Assembly: GCF_012932565.1 (NCBI RefSeq)
Contig: NZ_JABBYJ010000002.1
Coordinates: 1 to 64,000 of the forward strand
From: Sneathiella limimaris
Lineage (GTDB): Bacteria > Pseudomonadota > Alphaproteobacteria > Sneathiellales > Sneathiellaceae
DNA length: 64,000 bases
Direction: 5' to 3'
The notes beneath the pieces were generated by a model, which did no database searches, was not told where the DNA came from, and was given only the letters and a program-made list of their open reading frames with translations. The position numbers were made by a program, and so were the translations under genes. Of this stretch, positions 8,302 through 18,137 are shown piece after piece (position 1 is the first letter of the stretch; each line of letters begins with the position of its first letter).

Positions 8302-9810
8302 ATGACCGATAACAATCTCTACAGCCAGTTCGAATCCGTATTTGCAGCCAATGCAACAAAAACTGCTTTTGAAACCCCAGAAGGGAAGAGCTATTCCTAC
8401 GCAGATCTGATGAAGCAGTCTTCGCAAATTGCAAATTTACTTGTTCAGAGCGGAGCTCAACCTGGTGACCGGGTAGCAGTTCAAGTCGATAAAACTGTAG
8501 AAGCTGTCATTTTGTATCTTTCTTGTCTTAAAGCCGGATTGGTGTACCTCCCACTCAACACAGCCTACAAAAGCGCTGAAGTTGATTATTTTCTAACTGA
8601 CGCCCTTCCGGCCATTCTAGTCTGCGATCCGGCTAACCTGACGGAACTTCAGAAAATTGCCGACAAGGCAAATGTCTTAAAAGTATTTACGCTGGATAAT
8701 CAGGGGAATGGATCCCTCACAGATGCAGCTTCCGAGCAGGAGGATAAGTTTAATCCCGTGAAGCGAGACGGCGATGATCTTGCTGCAATCTTGTACACTT
8801 CTGGTACCACGGGTCGTTCAAAAGGCGCCATGTTGACCCATAACAACCTGGCCAGTAACGCCCAAAGCCTAATCAAAGCTTGGGCATTTGAGACAGATGA
8901 TGTGCTCCTGCATGCCTTACCCATTTTTCATGTGCATGGCCTATTTGTTGCGCTTCACTGCGCGTTTTTAAAAGGAAACACTGTTATTTTCCTTTCAAAA
9001 TTTGATCCCGCATTGGTCATTAAATATCTGCCCCACTCAACCGTCTTTATGGGAGTTCCGACTTTTTACGTTCGTCTGCTCAGCACACCAGAATTCACTA
9101 AAGAAACGTGCAGTAACATGCGCTTGTTTACAGCCGGTTCAGCCCCGCTTCTCGAAGATACCTTCAACGAATTCACCGACAGGACAGGGCACGTCATTTT
9201 AGAACGATATGGTATGTCCGAAGCTGGCATGATTACCTCCAACCCCTATGAGGGAAAGCGGATCGCAGGTTCTGTCGGTTTTCCGTTAGATAACGATGTG
9301 CGGATTGCCGATGAAGATGGCAATATTGTCGCAGATGGTGAAATTGGTATCCTTGAGATTAAGGGTCCGAACGTCTTTAAAGGCTATTGGAACATGCCCG
9401 ATAAAACGGCCCAGGAATTTCGTAAAGATGGGTACTTTATTACCGGTGACATGACCCGAAAAGGGGAAGACGGGTATTACCGAATTGTCGGCCGTGCAAA
9501 AGATCTCATTATTTCAGGCGGTTACAACGTCTATCCAAAAGAAATTGAAAGCTATCTGGATGAAATGCCGGGTATTCTGGAAAGCGCTATTGTCGGGAAG
9601 CCTCATCCTGATTTTGGCGAAGCTGTGGTCGCCTGCGTTGTTCTTGATGGGAGCGCAGAGGTTACCGAGCAAAATGTTATTGAATTCGTTAAGGAAAATT
9701 TGGCTAACTTCAAAGTACCAAAAGAAGTTTTCATACTTGAAGAACTACCTCGCAATACCATGGGCAAAGTTCAGAAGAATGAGCTGAGAGCTCTGGTTAC
9801 GAACGGGTAA
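8302..9810 (+). CDS. matB: Malonyl-CoA synthetase (malonate--CoA ligase)
   Basis: A 502-residue ANL-superfamily acyl-CoA synthetase. The ATP-binding loop LYTSGTTGRSKGAM lies near residues 165-180, the A5 motif ERYGMSEAG near 302, the hinge region GRAKDLIISGGYNVYPKE near 400-417, and the catalytic Lys in PRNTMGKVQKN close to the C terminus. It joins malonate to CoA with ATP hydrolysis to AMP. The malonate assignment comes from strong resemblance to MatB and from the divergent decarboxylase. I chose the ATG at 8302, preceded by GAGA, over a TTG twelve bases upstream. Its end overlaps the end of the convergent DUF2867 gene by 14 bases. Confidence 0.92.
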   Translation: MTDNNLYSQFESVFAANATKTAFETPEGKSYSYADLMKQSSQIANLLVQSGAQPGDRVAVQVDKTVEAVILYLSCLKAGLVYLPLNTAYKSAEVDYFLTDALPAILVCDPANLTELQKIADKANVLKVFTLDNQGNGSLTDAASEQEDKFNPVKRDGDDLAAILYTSGTTGRSKGAMLTHNNLASNAQSLIKAWAFETDDVLLHALPIFHVHGLFVALHCAFLKGNTVIFLSKFDPALVIKYLPHSTVFMGVPTFYVRLLSTPEFTKETCSNMRLFTAGSAPLLEDTFNEFTDRTGHVILERYGMSEAGMITSNPYEGKRIAGSVGFPLDNDVRIADEDGNIVADGEIGILEIKGPNVFKGYWNMPDKTAQEFRKDGYFITGDMTRKGEDGYYRIVGRAKDLIISGGYNVYPKEIESYLDEMPGILESAIVGKPHPDFGEAVVACVVLDGSAEVTEQNVIEFVKENLANFKVPKEVFILEELPRNTMGKVQKNELRALVTNG

Positions 9811-10300
9811 GGCGGCTCAGTAAATATTTGACGATTGCCCTATGAAATGGGGCAATCACGAAGATATACAATTTGCCAAACCTTTCCTTTGTCGTGACGG
9901 TTGACGTGAGTGTAACCTCTTGCCGAGAACTCCCAATCTGGAACGAGAAATAAGCATCCAAATGCCGATCATTGGTAGAGACAACCAACTCTTCTGGGCC
10001 GTCACGCTCGATAAGAAAAAAACCGATATAATCGCCTGGTTTATAGGATCGAACACTTTCCTCAGAAAAATCAGCATTCGGTGTTTCAGACTTTAAGCCA
10101 AAAATACGGACAACCGAATTCCGGACAGCCATCAATCCCCGGATCCACCAAGGCTCATTCTTCATAACACGGGCGAAAAGAACTGCCGCGGTTTCATCTG
10201 ATTTTACGGCATATCTCTCGCTGAAACAGTCTCGATACGAACACGAACGCCATCGATCTATCAGCGAGCAGTTTTCTGGTATTTCAGATGGGTAGGCCAT
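9797..10300 (-). CDS. DUF2867 family protein
   Basis: A 167-residue protein without signal peptide. The pattern of an N-terminal DRWRSCSYRDCF segment, the PWWIRGLMAVRN helix, the central GDYIGFF and DRHLDAYFSF strands and a C-terminal FHRAIVKYLLSRL helix is that of the DUF2867 family, whose function is unknown. The ATG follows GGGG by five bases. It converges on and overlaps the last 14 bases of matB, so the two transcripts share complementary 3' ends. It is 70 bases downstream of the CGNR regulator on the same strand and could be controlled with it. Confidence 0.75.
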   Translation of the reverse strand: MAYPSEIPENCSLIDRWRSCSYRDCFSERYAVKSDETAAVLFARVMKNEPWWIRGLMAVRNSVVRIFGLKSETPNADFSEESVRSYKPGDYIGFFLIERDGPEELVVSTNDRHLDAYFSFQIGSSRQEVTLTSTVTTKERFGKLYIFVIAPFHRAIVKYLLSRLTRS

Positions 10301-10370
10301 TTGCGCCCCTTCTCAGACTGTTTTTCTAACAATAACAGCTGAGCAATAAATAGCGATGCGACAAACTGCC

Positions 10371-11006
10371 TTACGCTTCTTGGCGCTTCAGATAAGCGTT
10401 TACCTTAGCGCGATTTCCGCAAGTCGACATGGAACACCACCGCCGGCGCCCATTTCGGGACGTATTGATGAAATATAACTGGCAGTCATCAGCTGCACAT
10501 TGGCGAATTTTGTCAGTTTGATCACTGGCCAAAAACCCGGCGATATCCTTGAGTATGGGATATGTTAGTTGTTCAGGCCCTTCATCTGTCAAATAGGTTT
10601 GCAGTGAATATCCCTCTTCAGCGGGCTCCAGACGGATCTGAGTTTTATATCCAGCGAGCTGATCATTGATTTCACTCACGAACATCGGATCCATTGGCCA
10701 GCCAGTAGATAATTGTTCCAGAGCTTGGCGAAATTTTGCACGGATTTCACGTAATTGCGCCATCACCTGATCACATCTTTCCGGATTCTGGAAAAGATAC
10801 ATGTGATAGCTTGAAGCTTCATCCTCATGGAGCAGTTCTTGAGCCTTCAGGAAGGTCAACAAATCCTCAAACGAGGCCAAACCATCCTCTTTTCGCTCTA
10901 ACCTGACAATCGTATTAGCAAAATCCACAGCGGTTCGACCGCCAACAGAATAAAAACCTTCAGAATTTACTACACCTGCCTTCACCAAGGCACGTAATTT
11001 TGCCAA
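10371..11006 (-). CDS. CGNR zinc-finger, ABATE-domain putative transcription regulator
   Basis: The 211-residue protein has the C-terminal zinc finger that gives this family its name: C..DDC about residue 165-172, then RRRWCSMSTCGNRAKV (about 188-203). The N-terminal part (GGRTAVDFANT...) is the ABATE-type sensor domain. Proteins of this class are presumed stress- or ligand-responsive DNA-binding regulators. The start is a TTG preceded by GGAG with seven bases between; no ATG gives a better fit. The target genes are not evident; the DUF2867 gene immediately downstream is one candidate. Confidence 0.85.
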   Translation of the reverse strand: MAKLRALVKAGVVNSEGFYSVGGRTAVDFANTIVRLERKEDGLASFEDLLTFLKAQELLHEDEASSYHMYLFQNPERCDQVMAQLREIRAKFRQALEQLSTGWPMDPMFVSEINDQLAGYKTQIRLEPAEEGYSLQTYLTDEGPEQLTYPILKDIAGFLASDQTDKIRQCAADDCQLYFINTSRNGRRRWCSMSTCGNRAKVNAYLKRQEA

Positions 11007-11233
11007 AACGCTTCTCCGTCAGATTACTGAATTTAAGAGTAGTTCCACACAATTGGGCGACTCATCGGCCGCAATCTGCACCAAAACACGTGTAACGAAA
11101 ACCCCTAAATTTCAACAAAAAACTTATAAAAATATAATAACCAGTTAAAATTATTTTTAAAGGTTATATTCTGATTATTCTTAATTTAATTTTTGGCAAA
11201 AATATGGTGAGATAAAGGCTTGTTTCTTATAAC

Positions 11234-11270
11234 AAAAAAAGAGGCCCCAGCCCACTGGGCAGAGACCTCT
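11234..11270 (-). terminator. Strong Rho-independent terminator after the acid phosphatase gene
   Basis: On the minus strand a 14-base stem with one mismatch (11257-11270 with 11240-11253), a three-base loop and a run of seven T form a textbook terminator 24 bases past the stop codon. The remaining sequence to the CGNR start (11007-11233) is A/T-rich and holds no recognisable gene. Confidence 0.9.
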
Positions 11271-11294
11271 CTAATAACGTTTACGGGATGAGCC

Positions 11295-12149
11295 TCACTC
11301 TTTTGGTTCCCAATATCTCATCGCATCCATTTTCATTTTCCGCTTTTCAGCTGAACTCGCACGCCAATTGTACTGAATAGCGGCACCTTCCCATGATCCG
11401 TACATAGGATTGGCGATAGTTATCCATTTGGTGTTCCAGTTAGCTTTATACTTCTCGAAGATTTCATCGCGCTCTTTTATTGAAGCACTTTTGGCATCGA
11501 GAAAATCACCGAGATTGTCCCCTAACAGCAATACAACGCGGTAGTTCTGTGCAACGTGGGCACGCCGTGTCCCTTTTTCAGAACCCCAATCATTTTCACC
11601 ACGAAGCAGAACCGTATCCATGGCTTCGTTAATCGGATAACCCAGAGCTTTCAGGTTTTTTCGTGTTCCCGCTTCACCTGGTTTTTTACGATTGGAAACA
11701 TAGAAAATTTCAACGCCTTTAGATTTCGCATAATTTATAAATTCAAGAGATCCTGGAATCGGGTCCGAAATTGCATCATCAACAAACGGTCCCCAGGTTT
11801 TTGAACTGTAGCTTTTGCCGGCCTTAATCAACCATGCTTCATACTCAGTGTTATCCAGGACTGTTTCATCCACATCCAAAATAACCGCTGGTGGCTTACC
11901 CTGATAATTATCGCCCTGTTCGAGGGCTGCGGTCCAATCCTTGTTTTCTAAAGCCCGATCAAGCATCACTTCAGCCAGCTTAAACGCTGCCATGGAAGAT
12001 GCTTTAAATTCAACTGAAGTCTGCGTCCATACTGTCGCATTCATCAGATCATTTGGTGTTTCTTCAGCATTTACTGCTGGTATCATTGCGACCGCCCCCA
12101 AAGCGGCCAAACCACACACTGCACCCCACGCGCGTTTTCCAACTGTCAT
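11295..12149 (-). CDS. Secreted class C acid phosphatase / 5'-nucleotidase, e(P4)-like
   Basis: A 284-residue HAD-superfamily phosphatase with a Sec signal peptide (residues 1-28, cut after VNA), so it acts in the periplasm. The HAD nucleophile motif ILDVDETVLDN is near residues 91-101 and the metal-binding Asp pair is in LLGDNLGDF. This DDDD signature is that of acid phosphatases related to Haemophilus lipoprotein e(P4), which strips phosphate from nucleotides such as NMN. The lipobox cysteine of e(P4) is absent, so it is probably soluble. The ATG follows AGGGAG by seven bases; it stands alone with its own terminator. Confidence 0.88.
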   Translation of the reverse strand: MTVGKRAWGAVCGLAALGAVAMIPAVNAEETPNDLMNATVWTQTSVEFKASSMAAFKLAEVMLDRALENKDWTAALEQGDNYQGKPPAVILDVDETVLDNTEYEAWLIKAGKSYSSKTWGPFVDDAISDPIPGSLEFINYAKSKGVEIFYVSNRKKPGEAGTRKNLKALGYPINEAMDTVLLRGENDWGSEKGTRRAHVAQNYRVVLLLGDNLGDFLDAKSASIKERDEIFEKYKANWNTKWITIANPMYGSWEGAAIQYNWRASSAEKRKMKMDAMRYWEPKE

Positions 12150-12324
12150 CTGATATCTCCCTGATCACATAATACCCCAGATTTTGAGGTAACAGTCTCA
12201 TCCGTGTATTCGGCACTTGCCGAAGCATCTATTTCGACAGAATTCAAAAGCCAAGACAAGCTCTATTTTGAATAGCTTGAAAGAAACTTGAAACAAAAGT
12301 GAAACATAGAATAGCCTGGCCGTC

Positions 12325-13347
12325 CTAGATAAAGGCAACCAGACCGTAGATGAACAAAGCAATAAAAATCGTTTCTGAAACGACTAAACCAACAATCGGC
12401 CAACCAACCTTGAACAATTCCTGTAAAGACGTTTTCATTCCAAGGCCTGCAATTGCTGTCACGAGACAAACCCGCGATAGGTCCGTAAGGTGATCTACAG
12501 CCAGTTCGGGCATCAAATTAAAGCTGTTCAAGATAACAAAGACAATAAAGCCAACCAAAAAAGCAGGAGGAAGTAAGCTCGCTTTTTGCCCCTCCTCTTT
12601 TGCTTTGTTTCTTGCACTGAAAATAAAGCTGAAAATCAGGACAACAGGTACCAGCATTGTCACTCTCAGCAACTTAACAACAGTACTAATGTCACCAGTT
12701 TCATCTGAAATACTATATCCGGCGCCCACAACCTGAGCGACATCATGTATTGTCCCGCCGAGAAACACGCCTGAGTCAATTGCTCCAAAACCGGCCTGCT
12801 GAGTAATCAACGGATAGAGCACCATTGCGATCGTGCTCAATGTTGTTACTGCAACAACGGTAACAATAGTGTTGTTTTCGGAGTGTTTATTTTTAGGCAT
12901 AACGGCAGAAAGAGCGAGCGCAGCCGAAGCACCACAAATTGCCACGGCGCCTCCTGAAAGCAGTCCTTGGGAGGGTTTCAACTTAAACACCTGCGCGAAA
13001 ACCCATCCAAAAAATATTGTCGCAAAAATCGCAACAATGACACCCAAAATGGTGACTTCCCCGAGATCCGCAATTTGCCCGAATGTAATTCGAACTCCTA
13101 GCAAGGCGACCCCGACCCGAAGGACTGTTTTGGAGGCAAACTCAATCCCCTTTTTACAGGGCCCTTCCTCAGACAAAAAATGAAAAGCCATCCCTAGGAG
13201 AAGGGCAAATAGCATAACCGGCCCACCGTAATGATCACTGAGGAAAGTGGCTGCCATTGCTATAGTCAGGCACACAAGAACGCCCGGAAAGAGTTCCTGG
13301 ATCACACTTATTAGTCTAAAAAATTTGGATGAGCTCTCTGCTGGCAT
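12325..13347 (-). CDS. yeiH: YeiH/UPF0324 family membrane transporter
   Basis: The 340-residue protein is almost entirely hydrophobic, with about ten transmembrane helices. It contains the family hallmarks GGAVAICGASAALA (about 129-142), GGTIHDVAQVVGAG (195-208) and a C-terminal GLGMKTS. UPF0324 members are annotated as putative sulfate exporters on slight evidence, so the substrate should be regarded as unknown. It is divergent from the hybrid kinase at 13610 over 262 bases that include a 7-2-7 palindrome. The usual neighbouring LysR regulator is absent. Confidence 0.85.
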   Translation of the reverse strand: MPAESSSKFFRLISVIQELFPGVLVCLTIAMAATFLSDHYGGPVMLFALLLGMAFHFLSEEGPCKKGIEFASKTVLRVGVALLGVRITFGQIADLGEVTILGVIVAIFATIFFGWVFAQVFKLKPSQGLLSGGAVAICGASAALALSAVMPKNKHSENNTIVTVVAVTTLSTIAMVLYPLITQQAGFGAIDSGVFLGGTIHDVAQVVGAGYSISDETGDISTVVKLLRVTMLVPVVLIFSFIFSARNKAKEEGQKASLLPPAFLVGFIVFVILNSFNLMPELAVDHLTDLSRVCLVTAIAGLGMKTSLQELFKVGWPIVGLVVSETIFIALFIYGLVAFI

Positions 13348-13416
13348 AGTTATTTACCCAAGTTTACTGTCCCCAAGTCAAGGCATGACCATACATTTAG
13401 CTGATACCATACCAAT

Positions 13417-13432
13417 TGTTGGACCTCCAACA
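13417..13432. promoter_or_regulatory. Perfect palindrome, candidate operator between yeiH and the hybrid kinase
   Basis: TGTTGGA and TCCAACA are separated by CC in a region shared by two divergent genes, 70 bases from the yeiH start. The symmetry suits a dimeric regulator. No second copy is seen nearby. Confidence 0.35.
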
Positions 13433-13609
13433 GATAAACAGAAAAAAATTGTAAAATAACGAGCTTAGAAACAATTATTTAAAACTATTGCTGATAATCA
13501 ACATACAGATACTTTTCTATGCTAAATGAGATTTACTTGAAACATAGTTGTAGACGGACTAATTCATTAGAGTTAGCCTAAGGATACCCTAATTTACCGA
13601 GGCATTAGT

Positions 13610-15817
13610 ATGACTGTAGCCAGACGGCTGATCCTGTGGATAGTATGTTTCAGTGTTATTATCACACTCGCAAGTACAGTAATTCAGTTGTACATAGACT
13701 ACCGGTCTGAACTCGGTGTTATTGATGAACGTCTTAATGAAATAGAAGAAAACCAGCTTAATAACCTCACATATAATATTTGGGTTCTGGATGACGAACA
13801 GATTCAGGTTTTCCTAACAGGCTTGGTAAATTCGCCCTACATCGAATACGTTTCGATTACAGAGGATAATGATGTTAGATGGGTTCAGGGCGCGATCAAA
13901 TCTGAAAGAACAGTCGAACGTGAGGTTAATCTCACTCTAACGAATGATGGTCAAAGCTTTAACCTAGGCTCAATCCGCATCGTCGCAGGACTTAATCCAG
14001 TATTCGCGAATATCAAATCAAGAGCCTTTATCATTCTTGCAAGCAATGCAGTTGTGATCTCTTTGATCGCTGGTTTCTTTCTATTTGTTTTTCAGTATCA
14101 AATCTCGCGGCATCTTCTGACACTCTCTAACTTTGCTCGCAACGTCAAACTTGAAAGCCAGCAGCCATCTCTATCGCTATCGCGAACGCGCAATCCGGAC
14201 AGACCAGATGAACTCGACGATGTGGTCTCAGCGCTTAATCTAATGCGACAAAACATTGAGACGTCCTATCTCGCTCTTAGAGAGAGTGAACAATATAACC
14301 GCATGTTATTTGATCAGTCTCCGATCGGACTTGCATTAACTAAACAAGATGGAACTTTTGTGGATGCGAATCCAGCATTCAGAAAAATTGTTGGTTACGA
14401 GGGTCAGGAGCTAACCGGTCTATCTATCTGGAACATAACACCAGAAAGTGAGATAGAGGCTGAAAGAGAACGTTTTAATGCGGCAACAAGCGGCGCAACC
14501 ACCAGCTTGATTGAGCGTGAGGTAGTCAGCCAATCCGGAAAGAAGGTACCTGTTCAATTTGCTTACCATAGTCTGGAAAGAGCGGGTCAAATTTTTACGG
14601 GCATCAGCATGCAGGATATTTCTGATCGTAAAGCGTCAGAAATTGCTCTTGCAAAAAGTGAGGAACAACTCAGACAGTCTGAGAAGATGCGTGCAGTTGG
14701 TGAATTGACTGGCGGTGTCGCGCATGACTTCAACAACCTGCTTGCTATTGTTCTTGGGAACGCAGAACTGCTCGAAGAAAAATTAAAGCCTGAAGGTGAA
14801 GAAATGAGTCACTTGAAGGTGCTTATTTCTGCGGCATTACGCGGGGCCGAGCTGACGCAGCAACTCCTTGCATTCTCTCGCAAGCAAATGTTGACACCCA
14901 AAACGACCAATCTGACGGAACTGGTCGATAAAATGGCAGGTATGCTAGCCCGCGTTCTTGGTGAGAGCATCAAAGTCAACACCCGCTTCCAAAGCGAGAT
15001 TTGGCCTTGCAACGTGGACCAAGGGCAACTTGAAAATGCAATTATCAACTTGGCGATCAATGCTCGGGATGCAATCAACTCGGCAAATGTACCAGAAGGC
15101 GTTCTGACAATTGAGATTGCCAATACGACTGTAGATGAAGAGGCCGCGCGTCATAATGAGGATGTTATCGCGGGCGACTATGTCATGCTCTCCATCTCAG
15201 ACAATGGATCCGGCATCCCGGAAGAAATTCTTGACCGAATTTTCGAGCCATTCTTCACAACTAAACAAGTTGGCGAAGGAACGGGACTTGGGTTAAGCAT
15301 GATCTATGGATTTGTAAAGCAATCCGGCGGACATGTGTTAGTATATAGTGAAGTAAATGTAGGTACGACAGTAAAACTATTCTTGCCAAAGGCACTGGAA
15401 GAAAGCGCAGGAGTTGATGAAGACATGACTCAACAACAATTTAAGACAGGATCAGAAACCATACTTGTCTTGGAGGATGATCCAGATGTGCGTGAGCTTA
15501 CAGTGCTGCAACTCAAAAGTTTAGGATATAACGTACTGCAGGCTCATGATGGTGCCTCAGCACTCGATGTCCTTGACAAAAATGATGACATTGATTTGCT
15601 GCTGTCTGATGTTGTTCTTCCCGGGGGGTTAAGAGGACCGGAAGTCGCTATCAAAGCAAGAGAGAGTAAACCTGAACTAAATGTGCTTTTCATGTCAGGT
15701 TATACCCAGAATGCACTGGAGGCCCATACAGAGCTTGGAGATAGTGCGCTCTTAATCAACAAACCATTTCGGAAAAAAGATCTGGCTGACAAGATCCGAG
15801 AAGCGATCGAGAAATAA
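13610..15817 (+). CDS. Membrane-bound hybrid sensor histidine kinase/response regulator
   Basis: A 735-residue protein with TM1 (about 7-28), a periplasmic sensor of some 110 residues, TM2 (about 140-165), HAMP, a PAS domain (225-345), HisKA with phospho-acceptor His371 in [11 protein letters not shown], an HATPase (N-box INARDA; G boxes DNGSGIP and GEGTGLGLS) and a C-terminal receiver with phospho-acceptor Asp667 in [11 protein letters not shown]. The ATG follows GAGG by seven bases. No partner regulator lies next to it, so the output must be through a distant phosphotransferase. Its catalytic core is closely similar to that of the kinase at 61077, which suggests paralogy. Confidence 0.92.
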   Translation: MTVARRLILWIVCFSVIITLASTVIQLYIDYRSELGVIDERLNEIEENQLNNLTYNIWVLDDEQIQVFLTGLVNSPYIEYVSITEDNDVRWVQGAIKSERTVEREVNLTLTNDGQSFNLGSIRIVAGLNPVFANIKSRAFIILASNAVVISLIAGFFLFVFQYQISRHLLTLSNFARNVKLESQQPSLSLSRTRNPDRPDELDDVVSALNLMRQNIETSYLALRESEQYNRMLFDQSPIGLALTKQDGTFVDANPAFRKIVGYEGQELTGLSIWNITPESEIEAERERFNAATSGATTSLIEREVVSQSGKKVPVQFAYHSLERAGQIFTGISMQDISDRKASEIALAKSEEQLRQSEKMRAVGELTGGVAHDFNNLLAIVLGNAELLEEKLKPEGEEMSHLKVLISAALRGAELTQQLLAFSRKQMLTPKTTNLTELVDKMAGMLARVLGESIKVNTRFQSEIWPCNVDQGQLENAIINLAINARDAINSANVPEGVLTIEIANTTVDEEAARHNEDVIAGDYVMLSISDNGSGIPEEILDRIFEPFFTTKQVGEGTGLGLSMIYGFVKQSGGHVLVYSEVNVGTTVKLFLPKALEESAGVDEDMTQQQFKTGSETILVLEDDPDVRELTVLQLKSLGYNVLQAHDGASALDVLDKNDDIDLLLSDVVLPGGLRGPEVAIKARESKPELNVLFMSGYTQNALEAHTELGDSALLINKPFRKKDLADKIREAIEK

Positions 15818-15849
15818 TACCTTCCTTCTCGGATTTACAGGTCTCTACG

Positions 15850-16857
15850 CTACCAACTTTCACCAACCAAAGGTGCAAGACAGTCGTTGTTCAGAAGCGC
15901 CTGCTCTAGTTTCTCATTGCCTTTCAGCGGCTGTAGTCTGGTTTTCAGTATGGCAAAGGATCGCCCCAGATACTTAACGGTATCCTGTTTAAATTCGCGG
16001 CCCAATAAATCCACTGAGAAGTCGTCTTTTTCGTCCTTGAGAGCAGCCTGATTGGAAATAGCCCAGGGAAGATAAAGACCTGCAATCTGGGATTTCAGTA
16101 TAGTACCAAAATCCTGAACCACTTCATCCCAGTCTGCCCACGTCCCTTCGATGGATGGATCAAGCATTCGGTTTATCCACTTCAAAACATGAGGGTAACT
16201 CTCCATCAACCGATCTGTCGTTGGTTGTTGGGTACAACAATAGAGCTGCGCAAATAGACCAAAGTCTCCAAAGGATGGAATTCCGCCAAAGAGATAAGGA
16301 CGTTTCTTTAAAATCGGCTCAAAACTCTCCAACAACATCGTCAGAGATAGCTCAATTGTTTCTTTGTTTTGTTCATTCGATCCAACAAAACTCAACCTTG
16401 GAACCATGCGTTCCCGAATTTGAGCACTTAGCTTTTGCCGATCCTCAGTTGAAGCATTGGGTGCAAGTGTTTCAGAGAGTCCATTAGCAACAGCGATCTG
16501 ATCCTCATCACGCCACCACCTGAAATGAAACATCGGTTTATTCACCCACTCATCTGCATATTCTTCCACCAAATAGGAAATGAAAGCGAGAGCTGGATCA
16601 CTCGGAACAATAGGGTTATCTGGATATCTCTCCTCCATTTTTTCCATGATGGGGGTGCTATCCTGAAGAACCTCCTCTACTCCATCATAAACAAGTGGAA
16701 TGAGAGGTAACTTTGCGAGCTCTTGAAATTCCTGAAAATTATCTCTGGTTCTTACTCTCCATTCATGGGGAATATTTTTAAATCGAAAGTAAGATCTGAC
16801 TTTGACTGAGAACGGTGAATATTCAGATCCATATATGAGATAATGTTTGTCAGCCAT
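15850..16857 (-). CDS. Glutathione S-transferase family protein with extended C terminus
   Basis: The 335-residue protein opens with a thioredoxin-like GST domain (YGSEYSPFSVKVRSYFRF, residues 9-26; LPLIPLVYDG; LQDSTPIM with the glutathione-binding Asp-Ser). An all-helical GST C-domain follows to about residue 240, then roughly 90 extra residues with no recognised motif. Usual GSTs are 200-230 residues. A start ATG follows GGGAG by five bases. It converges with the kinase gene and is divergent from the M14-like peptidase. No particular substrate can be assigned. Confidence 0.82.
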   Translation of the reverse strand: MADKHYLIYGSEYSPFSVKVRSYFRFKNIPHEWRVRTRDNFQEFQELAKLPLIPLVYDGVEEVLQDSTPIMEKMEERYPDNPIVPSDPALAFISYLVEEYADEWVNKPMFHFRWWRDEDQIAVANGLSETLAPNASTEDRQKLSAQIRERMVPRLSFVGSNEQNKETIELSLTMLLESFEPILKKRPYLFGGIPSFGDFGLFAQLYCCTQQPTTDRLMESYPHVLKWINRMLDPSIEGTWADWDEVVQDFGTILKSQIAGLYLPWAISNQAALKDEKDDFSVDLLGREFKQDTVKYLGRSFAILKTRLQPLKGNEKLEQALLNNDCLAPLVGESW

Positions 16858-16926
16858 AGTTTCTCCCGATTGTTGTTTTTGATCTTTAACTTTGTTGGCT
16901 TCTACTGAGCTTTTTTATTTCGCATC

Positions 16927-16982
16927 ACATTGTTTGCTGTAAAATCATCTCGCATTTTAAAGTAGGAGTCATCAAACAATGT
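16927..16982 (+). promoter_or_regulatory. 10-bp inverted repeat enclosing the ribosome site and covering the start codon
   Basis: ACATTGTTTG (16927-16936) pairs perfectly with CAAACAATGT (16973-16982). The right arm includes the ATG of the peptidase gene (16979-16981), and the loop contains its Shine-Dalgarno AGGAG. In the mRNA this would be a long-loop hairpin hiding the start codon; in DNA it could be a regulator site. Confidence 0.5.
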
Positions 16983-18061
16983 CCATACCACAGTATTTTT
17001 CCGCCACCTATTCAGAAGCAAGACAAAAATTTTTGAAGGCTTGTGAAAAGAGAGGGTTGGTTGTCGAAAACAACCTAAACCCAAACGCAAAAGGACGGGA
17101 AGGTGAAGAGCTCTATATGGATGTTGCGCGATTGGGCCCCGAAGATGCGTCAAAAGTCCTTTTCGTTAGCTCTGGCACCCATGGAGGCGAGGGTTTCTGT
17201 GGTTCAGGTATTCAAGTAGCTCTTTTAGAACAGAACTACCTTGAAAGCTTGCCTGAAGATGTCGCAGTCGTTTTTATTCACGCAATCAATCCCTATGGTT
17301 TCTCTCATGTCCGCCGTGTGAATGAAGATAATATTGACCTTAACAGGAATTTTCGGGATTTTTCTGAGCCCCTTCCCGACAATGGAGCCTATCAGGAAGT
17401 CCATGACATGATCGTGCCTGCTGACTGGGACGGTCCAGCCAGAGAAGCCGCCGAGAAAGCGATTGAGGCATATATCCAAAAGAATGGAATGCCTAAATAC
17501 CAGGCTGCTGTATCAGGTGGTCAGTATATCAAACCAAATGGCATCTTTTATGGCGGCTCCAAGCCAGCCTGGAGCAATGAAACGCTTCGCGCCGTCACCG
17601 CCAAGCATGCAGGCAACGCAGCGCATGTGGCACTCCTTGATATCCACACAGGCCTTGGTCCCTACGGCTATGGTGAACTGATTTATGTTGGGGACCTAGA
17701 TGGTATCGATCGGGCTATGGAATGGTATGATGGCGAAGTGACCTCCCATGAGACAGGAACGTCTTCATCAGCGCCGGTTACAGGAACGATGAACAAGGGT
17801 ATCACTGAAAGTGTACCCAATGCCACTAACACCTGCGTTGCTATCGAGTATGGTACATTGGAGCTCATGGAAGTGCTGAACTCCTTAAGGGCAGATAATT
17901 GGCTTTATGCCTATGGAGACGTGGACAGCGAACTTGGTCAGAAAATCAAAAAACAGGTGAGAGACGCATTTTACTGTGATGCAGATGACTGGAAAGAAAT
18001 GGTCTGGAAGCGTGGAATTGAAACGATTGAAAAAGCAATCAAGGGGTTAGCAAAAAGCTAG
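16979..18061 (+). CDS. DUF2817, M14-like zinc carboxypeptidase
   Basis: A 360-residue protein of the DUF2817 family, related to M14 zinc carboxypeptidases and succinylglutamate desuccinylases. The probable zinc ligands are His and Glu in THGGEGF (about 61-67) and a later His in LDIHTG (about 220-225); NLDLNRNFRD-like NIDLNRNF supplies the substrate-binding Arg region. No signal peptide is seen, so it is cytoplasmic. It converges on the dipeptide ABC importer operon, with a shared terminator between them. A role in trimming imported peptides or amidated acids is a reasonable guess from context only. Confidence 0.82.
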   Translation: MSIPQYFSATYSEARQKFLKACEKRGLVVENNLNPNAKGREGEELYMDVARLGPEDASKVLFVSSGTHGGEGFCGSGIQVALLEQNYLESLPEDVAVVFIHAINPYGFSHVRRVNEDNIDLNRNFRDFSEPLPDNGAYQEVHDMIVPADWDGPAREAAEKAIEAYIQKNGMPKYQAAVSGGQYIKPNGIFYGGSKPAWSNETLRAVTAKHAGNAAHVALLDIHTGLGPYGYGELIYVGDLDGIDRAMEWYDGEVTSHETGTSSSAPVTGTMNKGITESVPNATNTCVAIEYGTLELMEVLNSLRADNWLYAYGDVDSELGQKIKKQVRDAFYCDADDWKEMVWKRGIETIEKAIKGLAKS

Positions 18062-18075
18062 TTTTTACCTTCATC

Positions 18076-18103
18076 AAAAAAGGGGCCGGCCGGCCCCTTT
18101 TTT
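18076..18103. terminator. Perfectly symmetrical bidirectional terminator
   Basis: Six A, an uninterrupted GC palindrome (GGGGCCGGCCGGCCCC), then six T. Because it is self-complementary with A and T tails on both sides, it can end both the rightward peptidase and the leftward ABC transporter transcripts. Confidence 0.9.
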
Positions 18104-18137
18104 AGTTCTTAAATCAACCAAATACCATAAGAAGAGA

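Noticed and set aside
8275-8313. Twelve-codon frame overlapping the matB start
   Set aside because: It has no Shine-Dalgarno and appears incidental.
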